12,787 nt of DNA. It comes from WJMT01 sp964445575 (lineage in GTDB: Bacteria; Acidobacteriota; Aminicenantia; Aminicenantales; Aminicenantaceae). The translations under genes and the position numbers were made by a program. The notes under the pieces were generated by a model. The model worked only from the letters and a program-made list of their open reading frames with translations. It did no database searches and was not told the origin of the DNA. Shown here piece after piece: positions 7,092 to 12,787 of the stretch. Position 1 is the first letter of the stretch; each line of letters starts with the position of its first letter. The stretch covers positions 1 to 12,787 of the forward strand of contig CAYULB010000058.1 of NCBI GenBank assembly GCA_964445575.1, written 5' to 3'.

Positions 7092-8879
7092 ATGCCGGAT
7101 AAATTATTAAACTTAATGATTATTTTTTTGTTGGTTGTTATAGTTATTATTATCCTTTTTGGGTGTAAGGGAGAAATGGAAGAACCTGTTGAACCCGGAG
7201 ATCTGGTTCTGATGAACGGAGATGTTTATACGGTTGACCCTGAAAACCCAAAAGCACAGTCCCTTGTAATAACAGGAAATAAAATCACAGCTGTGTGTCA
7301 GAGTCCTGAGGAAGCTGAAAAATACATCGGAAAAAATACCAAGGTTATAGACCTTAAAGGGAGCTTTGTCACTCCCGGGATCATTGACGCACATGTGCAT
7401 TTTAACAGAGCCGGAGAGCTGATCAATGATGCCAATCTTATGACTGTCTCAGATGAACAAGGATTGAGAGAGGAGATATCCAGAGTTGTGGATATTCTTG
7501 ATGATGGAGAGTGGATCACCGGAGGCCTTTGGGGAGCTTATGAAAAGTGGTCCTTGGGAGACACTGGAGAGACTCAAGGAAAAAGGAAAAAATCCTGGAA
7601 GCCGCATAGAGCAATGATCGATGATATCTCTCAACATAATCCCTGCTTTCTCTGCAGGTATGACCATAAGGTGTGGCTGGTAAATTCAGCAGCTCTCGAA
7701 GCCGCAGGAATGTCTGAAGGCATATACAATGGAATGGAAATAGATGGAAAGGGTGAGCCTACCGGAATCATAGAAAGTCCTTCTCCGGCTTATGAAAAAA
7801 TCAGAGCCGCAGTAAAACCAAAATCTCACAAACGTCTTTTGGATGAAAACCGGGCTGCCCTGAAAGCATTGAGAGAAGCCGGGATTGTGGAGATTCATGA
7901 TATTGCTCAGCCTGAACAAACTCAGCGCTTTATCGAGCTTCAGGAAAATGGAGAGCTTACCTGCCGGGTTTGGTTAAGGCCTGACCTCTCCCTCGGGGCA
8001 GAGCTTAAAGTAAGAGGACTGACCATGGGGCTTCATCCCAAAACAAAACTGCCAGACCAGTGGCTGCGGTATGGAGCTTTAAAAGGATACATAGATGGTA
8101 TCATGGGGACCCATGGTGCTCTGTTTTTTAAACCGTATAATGACCAGCCCCATAATTACGGACACTGGAGGCGTCACACTTCAGATGACCCAAACTTGAA
8201 GAAGGGAAATATGGAAAAAATGTACCAATTGATCAAAGTGGGACTGGATGCTGGTTTTGTTCCCAATGTCCATGCTATAGGTACCAGAGGTGTAGCAGAA
8301 ATGCTGGACCTTTATGAAAGGCTCAAAAACGAAGGCGTAGACTTGACTGGTTTCAGAGTAATCCATGCGCAGGTGATAAGACCAGAAGATTTTCCGCGTT
8401 TTAAGGAGCTTAATGTGATTGCAGAAGTAAATCCTTATCATCTTTCTGATGATATGCGCTGGATGGAAGAGCGCATAGGCAGGGAAAGATGTAAGGGAGC
8501 TTATGCTTTTAAAAGTCTCCTGGATAACGGAGCTGTGCTGAGTTTCGGTTCAGATTGGCCAGGTACCAGCGCAGCTCTTTATCATATGCATCCCAAATAT
8601 TTGATCTATGCAGCGGCAGCAAGAAAAACTGTCAATGGAACTCCTGAGGAAGGATGGTTTCCTGAGCAGTGTATATCAAGAGAAGATGCCATTAAAGCCT
8701 TTACCATAAACAATGCTTATGCTGCTTTTGAAGATGACATAAGAGGTTCCTTAGAAAAAGGAAAGCTGGCTGATGTCACTGTATTTGACAGAAACCTACT
8801 CACAATCCCTGAGAAGGAAATTTTGAACACTGAAGTGCTCTACACCATTATTGACGGTAAAGTCGTTTTTGAAAAATAA
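7092..8879 (+). CDS. YtcJ-like metal-dependent amidohydrolase, probable lipoprotein
   Basis: A 595-residue hydrolase of the amidohydrolase superfamily, YtcJ/N-substituted formamide deformylase-like branch (Amidohydro_3). A hydrophobic N-terminus (about 7-23) ends in the lipobox LFGC with C25 as the lipidated residue, so it is likely membrane-anchored outside the cytoplasm. The beta-sandwich strand GDLVLMNGDVYTVDP leads into PGIIDAHVH with metal ligands H101 and H103. Further expected residues are K331 in LKGYIDGIMGTHGA, H394 in VHAIGTRG, H425 in VIHAQ and D488 in FGSDWPG. The C-terminal GSLEKGKLADVTVFDRNLL and IIDGKVVFE complete the family pattern. Length is typical. A strong AAGGAGG ribosome site precedes the ATG. 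Substrate cannot be predicted within this family; hydrolysis of an amide, carbamate or cyclic amide is likely. The divergent S9 peptidase hints at peptide-derived substrates, as inference. Confidence 0.9.
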   Translation: MPDKLLNLMIIFLLVVIVIIILFGCKGEMEEPVEPGDLVLMNGDVYTVDPENPKAQSLVITGNKITAVCQSPEEAEKYIGKNTKVIDLKGSFVTPGIIDAHVHFNRAGELINDANLMTVSDEQGLREEISRVVDILDDGEWITGGLWGAYEKWSLGDTGETQGKRKKSWKPHRAMIDDISQHNPCFLCRYDHKVWLVNSAALEAAGMSEGIYNGMEIDGKGEPTGIIESPSPAYEKIRAAVKPKSHKRLLDENRAALKALREAGIVEIHDIAQPEQTQRFIELQENGELTCRVWLRPDLSLGAELKVRGLTMGLHPKTKLPDQWLRYGALKGYIDGIMGTHGALFFKPYNDQPHNYGHWRRHTSDDPNLKKGNMEKMYQLIKVGLDAGFVPNVHAIGTRGVAEMLDLYERLKNEGVDLTGFRVIHAQVIRPEDFPRFKELNVIAEVNPYHLSDDMRWMEERIGRERCKGAYAFKSLLDNGAVLSFGSDWPGTSAALYHMHPKYLIYAAAARKTVNGTPEEGWFPEQCISREDAIKAFTINNAYAAFEDDIRGSLEKGKLADVTVFDRNLLTIPEKEILNTEVLYTIIDGKVVFEK

Positions 8880-8888
8880 AATACTCCC

Positions 8889-8969
8889 AACGCAATCAAC
8901 GCTACAAACGCAATTAACGCAACAAACGCAATCAACGCAACAAACGCAATTAACGCAATCAACGCAAAT
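8889..8969. repeat. Nine tandem copies of a 9-bp unit (AACGCAAYM)
   Basis: Nine uninterrupted, phase-perfect copies of AACGCANNN. The last three bases run ATC, (T)ACA, ATT, ACA, ATC, ACA, ATT, ATC, AAT, so there is a higher-order period of about 36 bp in which ATC, ACA, ATT, ACA recur. The array fills the gap between two convergent genes, starting 10 bp after the amidohydrolase stop and ending on the first base of the pseudopilin stop codon. No terminator hairpin is present there. In the plus strand it lies in frame with the amidohydrolase, beyond its TAA, and would read Asn-Ala-Ile/Thr repeats if translated, but I see no reason to think it is. Confidence 0.93.
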
Positions 8970-9391
8970 CACAGGGGAATGATTTTAATTCTTCCTGATA
9001 TGGCTAGAGAGATTTTGTATTTTCCTGCCCTATTGGAGATAGTGACCGAAGCCAGATTGGATACAGTTCCCATGGGGTGAAATATAGGACTGTTAGTAGC
9101 ACTGATATTCACTCCCTCTAAAGTTTTTTCTAATTCCATAACCCATTTTTTCTTCTCTGGGTCGTACTTTTCCACTCTATAGCCGGATTGATAAAAGGAA
9201 ATCCGCACTTTAATGTTTTTAAATATGGATTTGTATCTGGCTAAATTCATGCGTGAGTTTACTTCCCATACTGCTTTTTTCAGCTGGTATTTAGGGGGTT
9301 TATCCAGAAATGAGACGGCTGATATTCCAATGAGGATGCCTATCAAAAAAAGGGATAAGACTGTTTCTAGAAGAGAGAACCCTTTATTCAT
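8969..9391 (-). CDS. GspH/FimT-like minor pseudopilin
   Basis: A 140-residue type IV pilin-like protein, last in a four-gene operon. The leader MNKG is followed by FSLLETVLSLFLIGILIGIS: prepilin peptidase would cut between G4 and F5, leaving Phe1 and the key Glu5 (E9 of the precursor). The hydrophobic helix runs to about residue 30. The globular part ends in a beta-rich stretch with IFHPMGTVSN, VTISNRAGKYKISLAISGRI, a pattern typical of the GspH/FimT/FimU group. Minor pilins of this kind act in the inner membrane and periplasm to start assembly of a pilus or type II secretion pseudopilus. Its ATG overlaps the stop region of the upstream PilX-like gene by 8 bp, suggesting coupled translation. 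Whether it serves a pilus or a secretion system cannot be told from this window. Confidence 0.85.
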   Translation of the reverse strand: MNKGFSLLETVLSLFLIGILIGISAVSFLDKPPKYQLKKAVWEVNSRMNLARYKSIFKNIKVRISFYQSGYRVEKYDPEKKKWVMELEKTLEGVNISATNSPIFHPMGTVSNLASVTISNRAGKYKISLAISGRIKIIPL

Positions 9392-10988
9392 CTTCTTTCC
9401 ATTCCTTAAATTTAAATTCCGCCATATGCAGAATGGGATTTTTAGTTTTAGGAGAATTTATTAAAAACTCATCGTCCCTTAGGAAACGATTGTCAGTAAA
9501 TACATTCAGTTGGTTTTGGGAAGTGCGGTAGTGGGAAGCGTGGACGCTCCCAAAGATGTGAACGGTTTTGTTTTCTCCCTGGATTGAGAAATCTCCCTTA
9601 GAGCTAGTGAGAGATGCCTGAATTTTCAATTCTTGAGAGTTGCTGTTCTGGATAGAAATACCGCCGGTTCTGCTTTGTTCTTCTATTAGATTGTTTCCCC
9701 CTGCAAATATATTGAGCTGGGAATGGGAATCTTTGACATAAGGAACAGAATCTATCCAATCAACTCCCTGTTGGGTCAAGTGGTCTGTAATGGTGATTTC
9801 TTCAGAAGTGATGATGGTGAGATGCACACCCTTAAGTATAGATGGAGTCTGTTCTCCTTGTTCAAGCACTATTATCTCTCCAGAAGGATTCACGCTGCCT
9901 CCCCTTAAAGACTTGATTCCACCGCTGACAATGACAATTCCCCGGGGGGTCAGGTCAAAGAACTGCTGTTCGATAGGAGTTAAAAAATAGGTCTGGTTTT
10001 TTTGCGGATTGAATTTCAGCATCCATATTCCAGCCTGTAGAGTGAATTTTATGGCCTGAGTCTCCTTTTCAACTGCGAGAATCATCTCCTCCACATCTCC
10101 CTGAATAAATACCCCTCCCAATCCGAGGTCGTCTTGGATCAAATACACTCCCTCTGGCACAGGTTCGTCTTTATCTTCTAATCCCAAAATCTCCCGCAGC
10201 TTTTCATCAGAAAGGTCCTGGGGCTTAAATATTTTAATATTCAAAGCTTTTGCTATCTGTTCAGAAGCTTCATTTGAAATAAGGTCTTGTTCTGTGACAT
10301 AGATTTCAGGACTCAACTTGCTTTCTGAAGGAGAAAAAACAGATATGTTGTTTTTTTCCAGAAATTCTTTTTTATCTATAGGATAGGGGCTTTTGTCTTT
10401 AATGAGAGTAAGGGCTGAGAGGGGGATAAAACCAGTAAATATTTTTAAAGCGGCGGAGAGTTCCTTGGTCTTGGAGAAATTGTATTCATGAATCTTTGCT
10501 TGTGATTGAAGGTTGGCTTCATATTCAGAGATAAAATAGGTGCTGTGTTCCTCAAAAAGGGTTCTGTTAAAGGTGGTCTCGCAGGTCCATTTCATATGTT
10601 CCCATTTGTTCTCTACTGTAAAAGGAATTTTTATGGAGAGGAGACGTTCTATCAATTCATTTTCGCTGACCGAGACTGGCTGGTTTAAAGCTGAGAATTC
10701 TTGTTCGCTGAGAATAACCGGATCCTGAGCCTGGGATATATATCCCCAAAGAACAGAAAATCCCTGTTTGATTCCGTTTTCAGAAGCATAATCCAGTACT
10801 GCAGAGTTTTTTCTGTAATGAGTTAATTTGAGGTTGACCTGAGTTAAAAGAAGGGTAGTCAGGCCTAGTGTGGTAAATATGAATATCATAAATGCTGATA
10901 TCAGACTCACAGCCCCGTGCTCTTTTTTAATTTTACTTTGACGCAAACAAAGCAAGGGCTGGGTTTTTAGGAAAAATAAAGGTTTCAT
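9384..10988 (-). CDS. Large PilX-like pilus assembly protein
   Basis: A 534-residue protein. After a basic leader of 25 residues, EHGAVSLISAFMIFIFTTLGLTTLLL looks like the PilX N-terminal segment: a Gly before the hydrophobic helix, no Glu at mature position 5 (Ile instead), and a Thr-Leu-Gly-rich helix, followed by the amphipathic continuation NLKLTHYRKNSAVLDYASENG. The body has no family I can name. Its C-terminal 200 residues are beta-rich with repeated short strands and Gly/Asn turns (GIVIVSGGIKSLRGGSVNPSG, GGISIQNSNSQ, GDFSIQGENKTVHIFGSVHAS), suggesting a stacked beta or beta-helix-like fold as in DUF4900-type proteins. It is far longer than ordinary PilX (about 150-200 residues). An AGGAG ribosome site supports the ATG at 10988, which overlaps the upstream gene by 56 bp. 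A role as minor pilin or GspK-like tip component is inference from context. Confidence 0.75.
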   Translation of the reverse strand: MKPLFFLKTQPLLCLRQSKIKKEHGAVSLISAFMIFIFTTLGLTTLLLTQVNLKLTHYRKNSAVLDYASENGIKQGFSVLWGYISQAQDPVILSEQEFSALNQPVSVSENELIERLLSIKIPFTVENKWEHMKWTCETTFNRTLFEEHSTYFISEYEANLQSQAKIHEYNFSKTKELSAALKIFTGFIPLSALTLIKDKSPYPIDKKEFLEKNNISVFSPSESKLSPEIYVTEQDLISNEASEQIAKALNIKIFKPQDLSDEKLREILGLEDKDEPVPEGVYLIQDDLGLGGVFIQGDVEEMILAVEKETQAIKFTLQAGIWMLKFNPQKNQTYFLTPIEQQFFDLTPRGIVIVSGGIKSLRGGSVNPSGEIIVLEQGEQTPSILKGVHLTIITSEEITITDHLTQQGVDWIDSVPYVKDSHSQLNIFAGGNNLIEEQSRTGGISIQNSNSQELKIQASLTSSKGDFSIQGENKTVHIFGSVHASHYRTSQNQLNVFTDNRFLRDDEFLINSPKTKNPILHMAEFKFKEWKEDE

Positions 10989-11652
10989 ATTTTTTCTCCT
11001 GGTTGTTTTTAAGACTTAAGGTAGCTCGGACCAAGTTTGATGTGTCATCATAGAAGCAAGAAAATTCGTGAACATCTTCCAGAAGAGGCTGGGCCGGGCT
11101 TGAGTTTACTTTTCTCCTCAAGACCTCTTGTTTTTCGTCCAGGTAGAACTGCAGTTCTCTCAAAAGGATGATGCGCACTTTGTTTTTTTCATATGAATAA
11201 AGCAGAGGACTTGAAACCACACAGGAATAAGAGTCAACCAGCAATATTTCTTTGACTTCACCCTTATTTGAGTCAAAGATACAGAGTTTTCTTTTTTCTT
11301 TTAGAGCGTCTGTTTCACTCAAAGGAATTCTAGTCTGACCGGACACAAGGCTGGCCGGGCTTGAGAGTATATGGTCAGCTATTTGAACGCTGAGAACTTC
11401 CTTGGAACAGCTGATGCTTTCTAACAGCTTTAACTGGCTGGGAATGAGTAGACCTTTTCCAGATTGAAGAACATCTCTTCTTATTTTATCCAGAGCAGAG
11501 AGAGCGGATTGACCGGTTTCGTGTTTTTGCTTCATTTTCAGAAAATAAGACCGTGTGTTTATGAAACATCCCAGAGTAGCAAGAACAATGAAAGAAAAAA
11601 CTATGAGACTGATAAGTGTCTCCAGCAAAGAGAATCCTCGCCTTTTTGCCAT
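10933..11652 (-). CDS. PilW/GspJ-like prepilin
   Basis: A 239-residue type IV pilin-like protein, second gene of the operon. The leader MAKRRG precedes FSLLETLISLIVFSFIVLAT; cleavage after G6 leaves mature Phe1 and Glu5 (E11). After the hydrophobic helix comes ALDKIRRDVLQSGKG (about 50-64), a signature of PilW/GspJ proteins. The rest alternates beta strands and turns, with five further cysteines that could form disulphides in the periplasm. The ATG follows the upstream prepilin stop by 8 bp with only a weak ribosome site, so translation is probably coupled. Its 3' end overlaps the PilX-like gene by 56 bp. It is expected to join the initiation complex with the PilV- and PilX-like products; pilus versus type II secretion cannot be decided here. 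Confidence 0.83.
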   Translation of the reverse strand: MAKRRGFSLLETLISLIVFSFIVLATLGCFINTRSYFLKMKQKHETGQSALSALDKIRRDVLQSGKGLLIPSQLKLLESISCSKEVLSVQIADHILSSPASLVSGQTRIPLSETDALKEKRKLCIFDSNKGEVKEILLVDSYSCVVSSPLLYSYEKNKVRIILLRELQFYLDEKQEVLRRKVNSSPAQPLLEDVHEFSCFYDDTSNLVRATLSLKNNQEKKYETFIFPKNPALALFASK

Positions 11653-11660
11653 TGTTTTTG

Positions 11661-12041
11661 TTAAAATCCCATTTCTTTTGATATATAAACCGCTAAGGCT
11701 ACTTTTTTATCATGCTGATTCTGGGGCGAACACTGCACCACCAATTTTTTTAAGCTTGGAGATATATTTTTGATTTCCACTTTGAGAAGGAATTTATTTT
11801 TGTTTTCTCCCGTTTCTGTCTCTTCTTCCCAGGAACCCTCCTTTAGTTTGGGATGGTCAAAATCCAGGGATTTCAGTTTTTCGATTTGATTGGATGCAAT
11901 GGATAAGGAAGAAAGCCTGTTCTGGCACCGGTCTTGGGCCAGGATTGAGTATATGATGAGCTGTGAGGTGCCGAGTATAAGAAGGGAAAATATAAATAAG
12001 GAAATCAAAACCTCAATCAATGTAAATCCTTTCTGCTTCAT
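11661..12041 (-). CDS. PilV/GspI-like prepilin
   Basis: A 126-residue prepilin, first gene of the operon. MKQKG precedes FTLIEVLISLFIFSLLILGT, a textbook class III signal: cleavage after G5, mature Phe1 and Glu5 (E10). The following NQIEKLKSLDF is like the 'A/N-x-x-E-x-L' helix end seen in PilV/GspI proteins, and the size fits GspI/PilV. The product would insert in the inner membrane and help start pilus or pseudopilus assembly. The ribosome site is AGGA about eight bases before the ATG. A sigma-54-type promoter lies 27-43 bp upstream (12068-12084), and the rRNA promoter points the other way beyond it. No major pilin, ATPase, PilC or PilY1 gene is in the window, so the rest of the machine must be elsewhere. 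Confidence 0.83.
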   Translation of the reverse strand: MKQKGFTLIEVLISLFIFSLLILGTSQLIIYSILAQDRCQNRLSSLSIASNQIEKLKSLDFDHPKLKEGSWEEETETGENKNKFLLKVEIKNISPSLKKLVVQCSPQNQHDKKVALAVYISKEMGF

Positions 12042-12067
12042 TTTTTATTCCTGTTTAGAAAGGGTAT

Positions 12068-12084
12068 ATGCATAAGACATGCCA
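12068..12084 (-). promoter_or_regulatory. Candidate sigma-54 (RpoN) promoter for the pilin operon
   Basis: On the minus strand the sequence is TGGCATG-TCTT-ATGCAT, against the sigma-54 consensus TGGCAYG-N4-TTGCW. The invariant GG (12082-12083) and GC (12070-12071) are separated by exactly 10 bp, as required. One consensus base differs (A for T before TGC). Transcription would start near 12058, giving a 17-nt leader that carries the AGGA ribosome site. I found no convincing -35/-10 pair for this operon. Pilin genes in Pseudomonas are known to use RpoN with PilR; here it is inference. Confidence 0.55.
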
Positions 12085-12198
12085 TTTATTTTGATTTTTT
12101 ATTTAAGGGAAAGTAAGGCATGGATGGTTATTCAGGTGACAACAAAAATTAACAAAAAAGTCAAATAATGGAAACAATAAAAAAATATCAAAATAACC

Positions 12199-12227
12199 TT
12201 GACAATTTTCTCCAACATCCCTATTAT
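12199..12227 (+). promoter_or_regulatory. rRNA operon promoter with A-rich upstream element
   Basis: TTGACA (12199-12204), 17 bp, TATTAT (12222-12227), with a start site near G12234. Upstream, 12172-12198 is almost all A and T in short A-runs, as in UP elements that bind the alpha subunit of RNA polymerase. The region just after the -10 is AT-rich rather than the GC-rich discriminator seen in E. coli rRNA promoters. A possible second promoter, TTGTCA (12253-12258), 16 bp, TACATT (12275-12280), lies downstream. Confidence 0.75.
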
Positions 12228-12284
12228 ATTATTGCCTTCTGAGTTGAATTCGTTGTCAATTATAGATTATAGGTTACATTTAAG

Positions 12285-12330
12285 AGGAAGGTTTCTTTCC
12301 TGGAGTGGAAAGAATTTGATCTTTGAATTA
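12285..12330 (+). promoter_or_regulatory. boxB/boxA-like antitermination elements in the rRNA leader
   Basis: A short hairpin, AGGAAG (12285-12290), loop GTTTC, TTTCCT (12296-12301), is followed by TGATCTTTGAATTA (12317-12330). The latter resembles bacterial rrn boxA (TGNTCTTTGAAAA), which recruits NusB and S10 for antitermination. The order, hairpin then boxA, is that of E. coli rrn leaders. The boxA match is the stronger of the two. Confidence 0.5.
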
Positions 12331-12363
12331 AAAAGCAGAGCGGCCTCAATCGGACCAAATTGT

Positions 12364-12405
12364 CAATTATTGTTTGGTAATAAGAACTCTTCGGAGTTCT
12401 TATGA

Positions 12406-12411
<6 letters not shown>
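12364..12411 (+). other. Pre-16S leader stem with UUCG-capped hairpin
   Basis: A perfect 10-bp stem, ATAAGAACTC (12380-12389) with GAGTTCTTAT (12394-12403), is closed by the ultrastable C(UUCG)G tetraloop. It is nested in a second 7-bp helix, CAATTAT (12364-12370) with ATAATTG (12405-12411). The outer strand runs into the mature 16S 5' end. There is no U-tract, so it is not a terminator. Roles in folding or processing of the precursor are likely but inferred. Confidence 0.7.

Positions 12412-12787
<376 letters not shown>

Noticed and set aside
8889..8969. CRISPR array
   Set aside because: The 9-bp units are continuous with no spacers and no cas genes are nearby.
12380..12403. UUCG hairpin as an intrinsic terminator
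   Set aside because: It is followed by GATAATTGG, not a U-tract, and lies directly before 16S rRNA, where termination would make no sense.
12199..12405. Open reading frame of 68 codons over the rRNA leader
   Set aside because: It starts over the rRNA promoter, has no ribosome site, and covers boxA and the UUCG hairpin; the region is an rRNA leader.

Overview
The window looks like a chromosomal segment of a diderm, AT-leaning bacterium. An outer-membrane porin with a terminal Phe, a lipoprotein-type signal, Tat-type leaders and a minor-pilin operon all point to a Gram-negative envelope. The 5' end of a 16S rRNA gene is present. Its sequence, together with the gene mix (a large S9 peptidase, a Tat-exported Fe-S aldo/keto reductase, a DUF362 protein, a YtcJ-like amidohydrolase), is most reminiscent of Candidatus Aminicenantes (OP8) or a relative near Acidobacteriota. 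That assignment is from memory of the group and is tentative.

Layout. Positions 34-1446 (minus): a small coiled-coil/zinc-ribbon protein downstream of an OprP/OprO-type porin. Positions 1690-4156: a divergent pair, a Tat-type aldo/keto reductase with two C-terminal 4Fe-4S motifs (minus) and a Tat-type DUF362 protein (plus), sharing a 295-bp AT-rich spacer with overlapping promoters. Positions 4236-8879: a second divergent pair, a secreted S9 prolyl-oligopeptidase-type peptidase (minus) and a lipoprotein amidohydrolase (plus). Positions 8889-8969: nine copies of a 9-bp tandem repeat between convergent genes. Positions 8969-12041 (minus): a four-gene minor pilin/pseudopilin operon (PilV/GspI-like, PilW/GspJ-like, PilX-like, GspH/FimT-like) with overlapping or nearly abutting genes and a good candidate sigma-54 promoter. 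Positions 12172-12787 (plus): an rRNA promoter with an A-rich upstream element, a structured leader with boxB/boxA-like elements and a UUCG hairpin, then the first ~382 nt of 16S rRNA, cut by the window end.

How the genes may work together. Most products act in or beyond the inner membrane: porin uptake, periplasmic peptide breakdown, hydrolysis of small amides or cyclic substrates, exported redox enzymes, and pilus initiation. This fits a peptide- or organic-matter-using heterotroph, but the pathway links are inference. No mobile element, CRISPR array, tRNA or broken gene was seen. The less ordinary signals are regulatory or structural: the sigma-54-like pilin promoter, the foldable rRNA leader with two possible pairing partners, the 9-bp repeat array, and the divergent Tat-type Fe-S aldo/keto reductase/DUF362 pair.
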